Shown: positions 24,094 to 37,365 of the stretch, piece by piece
Position numbering within the stretch: position 1 is the first letter of the stretch
How the letters are laid out: each line of letters opens with the position of its first letter
Assembly (NCBI GenBank): GCA_020465985.1
Contig: JAANYP010007556.1
Location: forward strand, 1 to 64,000
Direction: 5' to 3'
Source of the DNA: Centrapalus pauciflorus
Lineage: Eukaryota; Streptophyta; Magnoliopsida; Asterales; Asteraceae
Length of the DNA stretch: 64,000 nucleotides
The notes under the pieces: generated by a model
Told to the model about the DNA's origin: nothing
What the model saw: the letters and a program-made list of their open reading frames with translations, nothing else
Databases searched by the model: none
Translations under genes and position numbers: made by a program

Positions 24094-24127
24094 TATACCC
24101 GCCGCAAAAAGCGGGGTGTTTCACTTG
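24094..24127 (+). mobile_element. Possible decayed Helitron 3' end
   Basis: CCCGCCGCAAAAAGCGGGG can form a GC-rich hairpin and is followed 8 bp later by CACTTGTT, close to the Helitron CTAG/T end but with TT for TA. No matching 5' end was traced. Confidence 0.3.
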
Positions 24128-24129
24128 TT

Positions 24130-27110
24130 ACTCTAGAGAAAGGTCAAAGTAGAAACTTTATTGGAAAGGAGTAAAAGGACATTTCAACCAATTATGTCAT
24201 GCTATCTTGAGGCACATGTTTTGAAAGAAAGGAACACTAATTGTGACAAGATTTTACACACTTTGCCAAAGTAAATTACCTTTATTTAAGCATTCCATGT
24301 GATTCTACACCTTTTATCTTAACTAACATAATTCAATTTTGTTTTTCCAAATCTGTTTTAATATTTATTGTAACATACTTTTGTTTGAATTATTATTACT
24401 TATATACAACTCTAATCAAATTAGACATTACTAAAAGAACATTCTTTTTTAATCATTCGATCAAGTCTTTGCAATGTACGTCGAATTCTTATATTGTCAT
24501 TCATGATGCAGAACAACTGAAAAGTTAGTTGAGATATTCTTAATGGTGGCAACATGATAAATATATGTACAACTTTTGATCAATGATCGAAGCGTTAAAA
24601 CCACATAACTAGTCCACATAAACATTTTAAGACATTCAAATAAAAGAAGCCAAGCCATTATTTCAGTTTCCACGGCTCTAATCTCAACCTAGCTCCCTTG
24701 AAGTTTAGAAAACTTTATATTTTATGCCTAAAGATCCATTCTGAATTAATTGTATTTTCTTCTCTAAAGTTCTTTATTGTCATTTGTGAACATTAATAAA
24801 TAACGAGTATAGTAGCGCATGCCAATATATCATGAACCAAATACATTTATAATGGTCTGTAGCTTGAGTATATGTATTTTAACATATATAATTGGTATGA
24901 TTTTTGTGGTTGTTAAAATGATTATTTGGAATTGAGTATATATTATGATGGTGGGATTTAGAAAAACAAAAGGGTAATAATGAGCTGATGGAAACATTGA
25001 CATGAAAATATGGTCATATATATGAATATGGGTAAATGTCCTATGCCCATCATTAATTATATCGATCGAGAGTTGCAAAGGCAAAACCAAAGGTAAATTC
25101 CAAACATTATGGCAATTAATGTTTTTACTTTACATAAAAGTGAAACCCATTTTGACTTCAATTTACCATGACCGATACATAACAAGTTTTGATGGACAAA
25201 TTACAATTGTATGAATTGAAAAAACATGCAAACCTAAAATATATACTCTTTAATATATGAAATGTTACAAACCTAGCTACAAATAATCCATGAAAATATA
25301 TATTTATAACCCACACATTTGGACAAAATATTTGACTATTTATGACTTGCCTATCAATCTAAACTTCGTTTAGGACTTTGATTATAATCATTTAGATATT
25401 TTTATCATTTTCTCATATTTCAAATTTTTTATGTAAATCATGTCACGTGGAAAAACCATTTTCGAATATTTTATTATATATCATTTTTTATTACCATATG
25501 TTTTCTTATTGTTTGTTAGATCTTATGTAGCCTACCTAAACCATATAAAATACATTTTTTCAAAACATATTTCCAACACCTATTTCCATCTTGATTGCAT
25601 TAGTTAGGATTAGCTAGAGGAAATTAATGAGTTATTCAATTGAATTTTATAAAGATTATGATTCTTACTCAACCATAGTAAAATTTTTCCTTTTACATGG
25701 TACCTAGTACAAAAACTCATGACCAAAACAAGAAACAACAACCACTTTACACTTAGATATATAAATAAATATATTATGTGAGTAAATTCTGGTAATATGC
25801 TGCATGTATAGGCTTGTAATATGTGTACTTTTTACTATTAGTACAAGGAGAAAAAAAACTACTAACTGAAGTCATCTTTTTACCATGTTTTTTTTTTTAT
25901 TTTAACTTTTGTTATATACATTTGAATATGGTTTTTAACATTCATATGCGAGAGAAACATAATGTGATGGACGGATTTAAGGTTAAGGATAGGAGTCAAA
26001 CCACCCGGATAAATTTTTTTCTCCATTTATTATATATATATAGTCAAATACTTTCAACCCCAAATTTTTAATAACAAACTGGGTTCTATTATTCATAATG
26101 AGTCCCAATTTTGAGGAAATGTAAATAAATCGGGCTTCATATGTGGTGTTATTTTATACTTTTATAGCAGTACGATGATTTTTAAACTGGTCGATCTCTA
26201 TAAAAATTATGTATGAATCCACGGCTATATAATGATGCATGTGATAGGGAAAAGAGAGGATCATAGAGGTGTTGTAGAGAAAGAAAATAGTTTTTTGGGG
26301 GTGTAAAATAAAAACAGGGGATGCAGATGAGATAAAACCTCCATTTTGTTTTTTCTTATTTGTTTTTTTGGGTTTTATTTAAAAAAAAAATGAAAATGTA
26401 TCAACCGCTAGCTGAATCTACACAATCCAGACTGTGTAGCCAAAAAGTTAAAGTTTGGTACGTTGTTGCTTTCGGATAGAAATTGCCATGCATTTTTCTT
26501 CATTTCAACTACCTCCCTTGCTTCATGTCTCCTCAAGACAATCTTTTGAAGTAATTATGACAAGATAAATGTGATGATTACGATAAAAATTCGTCTTCTT
26601 TCGGCAGCACAGGCCACAAAATTTTGAAAATACGACGTACCATGACTAAAGCAAGCATGTTAATACAAACTTAAGAGTTAAACATCAACAACAGTGTGAT
26701 TTGAATGGGAAATAGATGTCGCCTTTCATGTGTAGGGTCGCTATAATCAAACATTAAAGGCTAAATAATCACTTTATAGAGGTTGTTGACTCAATGTGAT
26801 CGATCGATTTGCATATATATTGATTTCAAGAAAACCATGGGAAAAATAATCTTGAAATTAAGAGTAAGTCAATTGTGTTCAATTCTTTTAAATGTCAAAT
26901 CCACATAACATTTTTGTCCTAGTTACGATCTGAACCCACCAAGATTGGGCATGCATGGCTAGAGACTAAAGACCATTTTGGTCAATTACTGTGCTCTTAG
27001 CCCACATCTTTGTCAAGCAACCTTGTGTATTAAAAATCGATTGAATTAACTTAAAGGCACGTAATTATAAGAATATGTTTAGATCTGATGTTACATCCGT
27101 AGGAAAATAG
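24130..27110. other. Non-coding stretch
   Basis: AT-rich; short frames at 24830-25090 and 25823-26071 have no recognisable content. Nothing supported as a gene. Confidence 0.5.
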
Positions 27111-27124
27111 ATGGAAAAGCTAGG

Positions 27125-27491
27125 GGTGCGTTTAGTTAACGAAAACTAGTCATTTTTCAATTTCAGTTTTCAAGTTATAGTTTTTAGAAAAAAACAAGGG
27201 TTTCTATGAAAAGTGAAAACTTGTTTAGATGATGAAGTTTTAGTTTTAAGAAAAGTAAGATGGGTGATTATAAAATAAAAAAAATATGATAGGTGATAAA
27301 AAAGTAAGAGAGAGAAAGAGTGTATTATAAAGAAATAGGGTAGGTAGTATAAAAGTAAGAGAGAAAATATGAAAAGTGTTATTTTAAAAAGTGAAATGAA
27401 AATTTATGAAATTGTTGTTAAGTAAACAAGTTTTCATTTTTGTTGAAAAGTGAGATGAAAATTTTGAAAATTTTCGGGAACTAAACGCACC
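27125..27491. mobile_element. TIR MITE, 367 bp
   Basis: Inverted ends GGTGCGTTTAGTTAACGAAA and ...GGAACTAAACGCACC lie between two CTAGG repeats (27120-27124, 27492-27496). CTAG is palindromic, so a 3-bp TAG duplication around GGGTGCG ends is also possible. A decayed relative lies at 32235-32463. Confidence 0.85.
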
Positions 27492-27856
27492 CTAGGTATT
27501 GCATGTTTAGGATCAGATCGATCAGGTGTGGCCGTCTTTAAGGGTGTACGACTGTGCAACCATACACAATTTTTGGGGCCTCGATCAGCATCTTAAAACA
27601 CACATACATAGGATAATAAGTATTAAAATAAATAGATAGGAATAATATTTTGATAATTTGGCCTGTAAACTGTAAAGTAAGACAGATGCATTTTGATGAA
27701 GACCAAAATCACCAATTGCTGCTCCACAATTAACTGAGTAATCATCTAGAACAGAAACCAATGGGGTTTAGCCCATTTGGTTCGAGAATGATGTGTAAGT
27801 GAGAGGTCCCGGATTCGTCTCCTGTCGGAGACAAGTTGAAACTTAGGTGGTGAAAG

Positions 27857-28522
<666 letters not shown>

Positions 28523-28619
28523 GGTGAAAGTAAGTTCTGAAGTCCTAATTTGGGGCAAAAGCGAGTTTAGGAGTAGGAGTAGGTTGATTTCCCGTTCAAA
28601 AAAAAATATATAGAACAAA

Positions 28620-29467
28620 TTAATTATTTCTTTCGCGTTAGTGATTAAGCGAGTGTTTCACCATAGATAGATATCTATTTTTAGTTTTTATTTATTTCTG
28701 AATAACATATTATAGTGTGTGTGTGAGAGAGAGAGAGAGAGAGATCATGTTCACCAAAAAAAATGTTTAAAAAAAAAACTGAATTTACAAAAGTATTAAT
28801 TATGTTTTAGTGCATTACATAACAATGGTACGAATTTGTAAATGACCCTTGTTTTAGAAATTAGCTGCAAATTATTAATTTAAAATTTGCATATATAATT
28901 ACAAAAAGAGTGACAATGTTAAGTAAAATATACTTATTGTAATATTGTATTGTCTAAACAGACGTCAAATTTTATATAACTTATTTTTCTGGATGTCGTT
29001 CAAATTAAACTCATAGATGAACCATCAAATTTGTATAGAATGACACAAACTCAAGGTATATAATTATATATGTTCCGAATACGGTTTATTGAATGGAGAT
29101 ATTAATCAAGCTTTGTAATGCAAACAAGAGGGAAAAACTAGAAACATGATACCACCTAGGATATAGATATTCAGTGTGCATTAAGAGCAACTTTGATATG
29201 TTCAGGATTTGACCAATTCAAGAAGTCAAACAGATCGAGAACAAATTCAAGTACTTGTAGCCTTAAAACTAAGGATTGAAAACTTAGAACTTGAATCATA
29301 TTCATAATAATGATAAATGGTATAATATTCCTGGATCTTTGTTATCATATGAGATATATATATATATATATATATATACTCCTGCAAAATCTTGAACTAA
29401 ATTATACATCTAGAGAATAGGGTAACGCTACAAACTGTGGATCCTGCAGGAGTTGGAGATTAAAGCA
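28620..29467. other. Non-coding 3' flank of the DUF659 gene
   Basis: Contains (GA)n at about 28726-28743 and (TA)n at 29351-29378; no gene seen. Confidence 0.5.
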
Positions 29468-31717
29468 TTATAATGAAGGTGCATCCACAAAGACCTCATT
29501 AAGCATGTCGTCATCATCGTCGTCATCCTCATCCTCATCCAATTTCCTTGTTACGCCAAATATATCTGCCTCTTTCTCTTCCTCGCTAACAAATTCTCGC
29601 CTTTTTAGCTTTGAGTGAGCTGCAATAAATATCATTTTATGAACCCTTTCGAAGCCGACCCTTGATTGAACCTGCCCTTGACTCCATGCCCATCTCATGA
29701 AAGACCAGCTGGACTTGAACCCACAAGACGTTGCGTGAAGAAACAAAAGCCTCACTGCGATTTTCCCAAGTATGGTGAATTCCTTCAAGATCGTTTCCCA
29801 AACGAGTCTACTACTTTGAGGGTTTGCTATTTTCATCTTTCCGGTGTAAGGGTCGCGTTGTTTGACTTGAACGGCTTGTGCATATAAAGGGTCAAGTCCC
29901 TCGGACCTCCATTTCATGAGCTCCATTAATGCCATGTGAGCTTCTTCTCTTGAAACTAGACGCGTAATCAGTTTATCCACATCTTTCTCTTGTTCACAAG
30001 TTAAACATTTAAAAGGCGGAAGGTATTTGCCACTACTGTCCCTCAGTAAATAGACTGGATCGAGTACAAACGCGGTTGACCATGCAGGGTGATAGTTTTT
30101 CTTGAATCGTCTCTCGATAATTCTCTCAACAACTCCCTCTTGAATGCTGAATTTGTCACACCACTCCTTCATTTTCACTCGTAAATCCTCCCAAAGAGGA
30201 AGACACTGCCCAACTAACGGCCGTTCAGCCTCGATCTCTTCCACCATCCCTCTAACCACTTTGATTAGAGTGTTAATCGCTTCGACGTCATTCCAAAAGC
30301 GCATATTTTGGACCATCTCTGCAACTTCTCTACCAACTGAATCTTCCAATGCCACAACTTTGTACGTGTCATCCATTACGACTAATTGCAAAACCCGAGC
30401 ACAACTCAAGGTATTGTCCAACATCGCAGTAACAGAAGACAAGTTTTGTAAATTGCCACAATACAAAAGTGGAGGAACTCCAAAAGAAACAGAGAATATG
30501 GACTCCTGTGACCGAAACTTGTTCAAGATACTCCTAGCCTGAGAGTTCCCGTTAAAAAAACTAGTAATTTTTGAACAGTTATCGATAACATTTTTGAAAA
30601 GAGGAAGTTCTTTACTAAAATCCTTAATCAAACTACCAATTCCCTGGAGTTGACAAGTTAAATTAACCATCCAATGATTTCGAATTTCTAAATTTCTCAA
30701 GGCCTTTGCTTTATACTTATCTGCCACTATTCCAACACATTTTTGAACCACATTACATGTACCTGTGACCGTCTCCCACATGATCTCCTCAGCATAATTG
30801 GCTGGAACCGCCATTGCAATGCCACCAGGAAAGAATGTTTTTCGGAATAATGTAGTTCCATTAGGAAGATTAATCATAAACTTAATCAAACCTTCTTCCC
30901 CATGCCCGAAAATCTTGGTCTTCCATCCATCAGAGACGAGTTGATAAAACTCAGCATCCCTCATCTTCAATTCCGATTCTAATCTTGCTTCTTCGTACTT
31001 TGAATCAAGTCTGGAAGACATGAAATCTTGTCGGGAAATTGCGGGCAAACCGACTTGGTTCAAGAAAGATTTGAACTTGGGATGATCCAAGCTTGGAAAT
31101 GAGATAGAACCATAAGACTCGTAAAACCAATCAGTTAATAAGTTAAGAGCTGAATCAATTTGGGTTCTGGTTAATTGAGGACCAGGCGGTGAAGGCTTTG
31201 GAGTTTTAAGCTTTTTCACACTGTCTTCTAACATTGCCAATGGCCCCAAATCCTCTTTTCCACCAGATAACAACAAATGCTGCTGATTTTGATGAAACCG
31301 TTGATGGTAATTAGTCAAACCATCGTTTGAAGTTCCAACAGACAGCAGCCGCTTACGATTACTGTGAGAAGAAGGAGAAGATAATGGTGGCAATGACGAA
31401 GAAGATGAGGATGGTTTTAAAAGAGAGTTAAAATTGGGACACGTGCCTCTCTTGAGATGCTCAGAAGCAGTTCGTGATGGATTTGAAGCGGAGAAAACAG
31501 CTTCACAAAGATTGCATCTTAGTTTAACAGCTTTCGGATGATTTGTCTCTGGGTTTCGAACCAGAATGGGCTCGAGATGTGCCCAGTACCAAGCTCCCTT
31601 CCCCTTAATGGCCTTGGCTCGAACCGCACTTAGCCCTTCATATCTCTTGTTCACGGCCTTCACAGCCATGTCTTCTGAAGCAAACACTACCAATTGGGTG
31701 TCATTAGATTCCGCCAT
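29468..31717 (-). CDS. hAT-transposase-derived DUF659 family protein, single exon
   Basis: Complete 749-residue frame. The first ATG is at 31717; the open frame extends to 31753 but starts there with GTG, so 31717 is preferred. The N terminus NDTQLVVFASEDM...GKGAWYWAHLEP and the BED-like finger CNLC...SEHLKRGTC (about residues 68-94) are typical of a plant single-exon family annotated as HAT/DUF659 transposon-superfamily proteins. A Ser/Pro-rich linker follows, then a DUF659-like RNase H-fold region (FYQLVSDGWKTK, about 256-267) and a conserved C-terminal part with RLVWETILKEFTILGK. The tail is strongly acidic (DEDEDDDDDDD). The classic hAT dimerisation tail is not evident and transposase activity is unlikely. 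Likely a domesticated nuclear DNA-binding protein; its role is unknown. No transposon ends were seen around it. Confidence 0.9.
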   Translation of the reverse strand: MAESNDTQLVVFASEDMAVKAVNKRYEGLSAVRAKAIKGKGAWYWAHLEPILVRNPETNHPKAVKLRCNLCEAVFSASNPSRTASEHLKRGTCPNFNSLLKPSSSSSSLPPLSSPSSHSNRKRLLSVGTSNDGLTNYHQRFHQNQQHLLLSGGKEDLGPLAMLEDSVKKLKTPKPSPPGPQLTRTQIDSALNLLTDWFYESYGSISFPSLDHPKFKSFLNQVGLPAISRQDFMSSRLDSKYEEARLESELKMRDAEFYQLVSDGWKTKIFGHGEEGLIKFMINLPNGTTLFRKTFFPGGIAMAVPANYAEEIMWETVTGTCNVVQKCVGIVADKYKAKALRNLEIRNHWMVNLTCQLQGIGSLIKDFSKELPLFKNVIDNCSKITSFFNGNSQARSILNKFRSQESIFSVSFGVPPLLYCGNLQNLSSVTAMLDNTLSCARVLQLVVMDDTYKVVALEDSVGREVAEMVQNMRFWNDVEAINTLIKVVRGMVEEIEAERPLVGQCLPLWEDLRVKMKEWCDKFSIQEGVVERIIERRFKKNYHPAWSTAFVLDPVYLLRDSSGKYLPPFKCLTCEQEKDVDKLITRLVSREEAHMALMELMKWRSEGLDPLYAQAVQVKQRDPYTGKMKIANPQSSRLVWETILKEFTILGKIAVRLLFLHATSCGFKSSWSFMRWAWSQGQVQSRVGFERVHKMIFIAAHSKLKRREFVSEEEKEADIFGVTRKLDEDEDDDDDDDMLNEVFVDAPSL

Positions 31718-31965
31718 TAAGCTTATCCAGAAGTTAGTCTGAACTCGAGGCACAGACTAGTTGTAGGAGGTTTAATTCGGGTGTTATGATATCAAAAGTC
31801 ATGGCGGACGGAGGGTCTGAGATGTCATGGGGGAAAAAAAAGAAAAAAAGAAATTGAGATGGTATATGTAGACCAGCTGTTTGATGAAATGCTCGACTGA
31901 GAAAGAATGATGAGGATGGTCAGAAGAAAAATAGAATATAGCAGGCAGCCTTGGTTAGGCACCAG

Positions 31966-31973
31966 GTATATAT
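31966..31973 (-). promoter_or_regulatory. TATA box of the DUF659 gene
   Basis: Minus-strand TATATACC lies about 250 bp upstream of the ATG, giving a leader of about 220 bp. Confidence 0.45.
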
Positions 31974-32025
31974 GACTATGTTAAGAAAGAGAGAGGTGGA
32001 AGTGATAGTGGTAGTAGTAGTTTCC

Positions 32026-32031
32026 CACGTG
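32026..32031. promoter_or_regulatory. G-box CACGTG
   Basis: A perfect palindromic CACGTG about 55 bp beyond the TATA box; bZIP and bHLH factors bind this core. Position is promoter-proximal. Confidence 0.4.
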
Positions 32032-32234
32032 CCGATGAAGCGCGTCAACCAATGAACTTTAAGGTTTTTTCTTTTTCGGGTGTGGGGTCGGAGGTTTTGA
32101 AGTTGTGGGGTCCAAATACAATTGACTCATCCCAGCGGTAGCAAACCATGGTCAACATTGGTGTCAGCTGACCGACGAATCACTATTTTCCTTTCAAATT
32201 CCGGCCTCCTCAAAGCAACGTGTCGTTTGATTTA

Positions 32235-32463
32235 CATTATTATAATTTGATTTTTACAAAATAAAAATTTTTCAGATCGGTAATTATAAAATAAAATGTA
32301 TGATATTATAAAAAAATATAGGGTATGCATAGAAAAGTAAGAGAAAAATTATGAAAAATAATATTATAAAAAGTGAAATGAAAATATATAAAATCGTTGT
32401 TAAGTAAATATATTTTTTTTTTGAAAATTAAGATGAAAATTTTCGGTAACTAAATACACCCTA
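32235..32463. mobile_element. Decayed relative of the 27.1 kb MITE
   Basis: Shares the internal GTAAGAGA...AAAGTGAAATGAAAA block and the end GGTAACTAAATACACCCTA with 27125-27491; the left end (GTGTCGTTTGATTTA) is degraded. Confidence 0.6.
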
Positions 32464-32883
32464 AGCATTTTAGTAAAAAATAATATCAAATAAAAATATC
32501 ATAATATTTTCTAGTTTAATTTATTATATACTTTTTTAGTATATTCATTCTAGTTGATTGTAATTTTTGGTTTACCTATTTATTTAATTTTTTTAAATTA
32601 TTAAAAATATACAACTTATTCGGTCGCAATCCACAGAGAAATACTAGGACTAGGTACATTGCTGAAATGAGTATCTTAATTAATAAAAATTTAAAGGTAG
32701 GTCATAGGTGGTAAAACAAAAGACTCGCATGATCAATGCACGGAGAAATACTACGTACATTTTGCATGTTACATTTTGCACTTTTATTTGATACGACTTC
32801 AACACCATTGTCGTACATGTTGGAGCCCAGCAAGTAGTTACCGTTACCTTGAATTTTGTCTAGTGAAAAACAATTTAATCATG

Positions 32884-32884
<1 letters not shown>

Positions 32885-32918
<34 letters not shown>
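32885..32918. repeat. (TA)n microsatellite
   Basis: TA tract forming the left border of MITE C. Confidence 0.9.
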
Positions 32919-33750
<832 letters not shown>

Positions 33751-33755
<5 letters not shown>

Positions 33756-34435
33756 TTTGTTCCTGAGCGTACCACGTGAATTCCGGAGTACCCAACGCAC
33801 CATTCATCAACCACAGGATCAAAAATATAGGAGAGGGGCATGATGGACATTCAACCTGATTTCAGCTTCATTAAGGGAATGATCATTCACATTGGTTGAT
33901 CATTCACATTAGTCAATTGATCATTCATATTACTTAATTGATCATTCACAACACTTATTTAACTATTTATACTTCTTGTACACTTATTTGATCATTCACA
34001 TTACTTAATTAACCATTCAAATTACTTAATTGATCATTCACATTACTTAATTAATCATTCACATTACTTAATTGACCATTCACATTACTTAAATACATTT
34101 AACATTGATGGTATGTAGAAGATGAAGTCTGACATTGCTGTTCTCGTCATTCATCAAATGTGAATGGACATTTACCTAATGTGAATGACCATTCACATTA
34201 GAAGATTGATCACTCACAAAACGTAGTTGACAATTAACATGACTAATGTAAGGTGCTGATATTATTTCACCAATGTGAATGGTGAAATTTACTAATGTGA
34301 ATGGTCATTCACATTAGCTGAATGATCATTCACATTGGTTGATCTTATTAATGTTTGATAGATTTGAGAATTTGAGCGTTACATGAATGACCATTGTTAC
34401 TGTTTGTCATTAATCTTGTTACTGGTTGTTAGTAG
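33751..34435. mobile_element. Unclassified element F with TGATCATTCACATTA array
   Basis: It starts at a (TA)n border with AGAATTTTGTTCCTGAGCGT. From about 33870 to 34340 it holds more than a dozen copies of (T/A)GATCATTCACATTA, in both orientations toward the right end. It ends against the truncated gag gene with no right inverted end seen, so it is probably cut at that junction. Confidence 0.5.
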
Positions 34436-34441
34436 TTGACG

Positions 34442-35209
34442 ATGCACAGCATACATGCTGTGCTGATATTATTTCAACAAGACGAACTCGAGATGCAGTT
34501 GATGCAATTGAAACAAGGAACTAAGACCGTTGATGAATACGAGCATGAGTTCTCGAGACTTTGCGGCTACTCGTCATATCAAGTAGCAACAGAAGAGCGT
34601 AAGATAAACCGATTCAAACTGGGTATGAATCCAATATATAGAAGACAAATGAGCAGCATAAAGTTCACGACGTATCTCAGTATAGTGGAAGCAGCAAGAA
34701 TGGTGGAGCGGGAATTCACAGATTCGAGTTGTGAACCCGTTATGATGGCTATAAGTCCTACATGTCCATCTCCACCTAAGAAACAGAAGTCTAGTAGATT
34801 CTTCGGTTCATCAAAGTCCAGTCAGCAGCAGTCACAAGCGTCCTCTACACCTCAGAAGACTAGAGTTTATTCCATACAGTCAGGAGCGCGAACATGTAAA
34901 CGCTGTAACAAATTTCATAGCGGACGCTGCAACCCTATAGATGTGACCTGTTACACTTGTAACCGGATTGGACATGGAAGCGATGAGTGCCCAGAAAGAA
35001 ACGACGTATGCTACAACTGTGGTGAGCGTGGACATTATGCCAAACATTGCCCAAATGCACGCATGCTTACTAATCAGGAGCAACCAGTTGGTAGAGCAAT
35101 TCAGCAAAGTACTACAATGATACCTACAGCTAAGGCGCGAGCTTTCCATATAACTGCTGAAGATGCCGAGGAGACACCAGAGACGCCAAAAGACCACAAT
35201 GGTAACTAA
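34442..35209 (+). pseudogene. Ty3/gypsy gag, 5'-truncated
   Basis: Nucleocapsid/capsid protein of a plant Ty3 chromovirus. The frame enters in the middle of the capsid domain (LMQLKQGTKTVDEYEHEFSR; then RFKLGMNPIYRRQM). It then has a Ser/Gln/Lys-rich linker and zinc knuckles: a variant CKRCNKFHSGRC followed by canonical CYTCNRIGHGSDEC and CYNCGERGHYAKHC. It ends RAFHITAEDAEE... and a TAA at 35207. The first half of capsid and any 5' LTR or primer-binding site are missing, and no protease/RT frame follows. The frame is otherwise open. Confidence 0.85.
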
Positions 35210-37166
35210 TACTAAGTTTCTTATATGCTAAAATGATTTAATTCCGTTACCATATGAATTTCAATTCCAACATAAGTAGTGAGTTAACTGTACAACCCTG
35301 TCATCGATAGTGAATAATGCGGATGACATATGGGTCGTATCAGTTGAAGTTACGATATAAATACATTTCCAATAAGAAATAATACCTATAGACAATATAG
35401 GTATTGTAATCTGAATCGTGAATGATTCAAAAGCTCTAAGAAAATCAAAATATAATCCTAAGCACAAGCTACTTCGTAAATCCTTGTAATCTAAGTGATT
35501 ACAGCGTGTCTTATAATGAGACAGGGATAGAAGTAGTTGATCTAATAAATATTAATGAGAAAAGTATTTGAATCAAATTGTTAAACACCGAATGACAATT
35601 TGAATTGAAATCAAAGAAGTCAGAGACACAAAGCAAGAGTAATAAAGAAATAGATTGAGAACTTTGTTAAGCCAAGCGATTAGCCATGAATGACCAATGA
35701 AATGCCGTCAAATACCAAGATAAATGTAAGAATGGATTCTCACTATGTCGAGGCGAGACTAGTGAGATATCTAAAATGGAATTCCTATTCCATCTAACTA
35801 CATATAAAATGGAAAACCCATCATATGTCAATATAGATGTAAGTGTTGGATCCTCACTATGTCAACGCGAGACTAGTGAGATAACTAATATTGAATTCCT
35901 ATTCCATCTAAATGCAAATAAAATAAGAGCTTCCGTTAAAAGAATAAAGTGATTTCAAATTCAGAAATTCACCAATGAAGATTCAAGCCTAAGTCTATAC
36001 ATATAATTAAACAGAATCAAAGATTATTGTTTTGTCAAAGCCTCTTGACCGAATTGCACAGTGAACTAATAGAGGAAGGCGATGACGATAAAGTAGAAGA
36101 TGAGTTAAATGGTCGTGGAGACGGTTTTGGAACCCTGGTAACTCGAGATCTGACTTCAATAATAAGAATCTGTCGTTATGTCTCAATCAAATCGAGAAAA
36201 CCTAAGTAAATTGTCGATTTTTATCAACTTGTTCCTTGGAATTCGATTCTGTATCGCATTTGTTTTCCCATGTCATTAAATGTTCCTATTTGCTGCAAGA
36301 TTTGAAAGTGTATGATCACTTCAAGTTCTTGATCATATTTTGAATTGCCTGAAATATTCATCAACTGTTGAAATCGTTGCGAAGAAAATGTGATTGATTA
36401 TAACTTCTGTTTTGTTCGACAAGTTCTGAATACAACATTTCAAACATTTTGCCTCAAACTCTTATTCTTGTCTTTTAACATTCGATCTTCATGGAGGATT
36501 TTACTTCTCGAGAGACTGCATACATAAAAGATTTGGCGGATATGACAGCGCAAATTGAGACCAAGGTAGGTGAGGTGAAGTCGCTACATAAAGAGTTGAC
36601 TCCGATTGTTGCGCCGGAGGATAGATATTATTTGTTTGATAAAGCGAAGAAAATTATAAGTCTTCATAACAAGACAACATAATCAGAAATCAGTTAAGCG
36701 ATTGATGATTGAAACATCATCAATAAATGAAACATAAAAATACAGATTACAGACTTCCGAAAAGCTCTGTATCTATTTCAAGAGCAAATGAAAAGAGATA
36801 TGAGCAAATTGTTATATATATTGAGCTGCAAGTTAAATTGAAAAGAGATATAAAGTTGAATCTCAAAAGTCCACAAAATGAATATATAACTGATAATCAG
36901 AAATCTTAAAAATCTCTTATGTGATTGCATAAGATAACAAATGAAATTTTACAATACAGTGAGAGATTTAAAAAGCTGTAAATGGCTCAAGATCAAACGA
37001 AAGTGATACATGAGCTAACTCATATATTGAGTTATTATCTGGATTGATTATGGCGTAAAACATAAAGCTCATATATATTAAGAGTATGAATAATAATTCA
37101 GAAATTTCTAAAATAATCATCGACAATTACATAATAGCGAAACATTGAATTAAATATGACTCTAAA
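35210..37166. other. Degenerate internal region of the Ty3 element
   Basis: No protease, RT, RNase H or integrase motif was recognised in any frame. It contains two copies of an 87-bp unit (35726-35811, 35839-35925; core CGAGACTAGTGAGATA) and a short unassigned frame at 36491-36682. Confidence 0.6.
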
Positions 37167-37330
37167 GAGAAACTTGAGTTTCTTGTGCTTGAGAATTTCA
37201 AAGAAATAAAAAGATATGAAATACAGATGGTGCTCGTTCAGTGGAAACACCACAAAAGTTCGTATCAGTCTTGGGAATTAAGAGATATCATAAAAGCTAT
37301 CTATCCAAGTCTGTTCGAACATATCTAACT
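37167..37330 (+). pseudogene. Ty3 pol C-terminal chromodomain remnant
   Basis: An open stretch reads ...RYEIQMVLVQWKHHKSS..SWELRDIIKAIYPSLFEHI then stop, the hallmark chromodomain tail of plant chromovirus integrases (VQWKHH...WE...YP.LF). It is followed within 40 bp by the LTR, as in intact elements. Upstream pol is missing or decayed. Confidence 0.8.
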
Positions 37331-37365
37331 TCGAGGACGAAGTTTGTGTGTGGTGGAGCCCATTC

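Noticed and set aside
30144..30542. 132-codon plus-strand frame
   Set aside because: Shadow of the DUF659 gene on the opposite strand.
36491..36682. 63-codon frame inside the Ty3 remnant
   Set aside because: Open but without motif or neighbours that fit pol; kept only as a note in the internal region.
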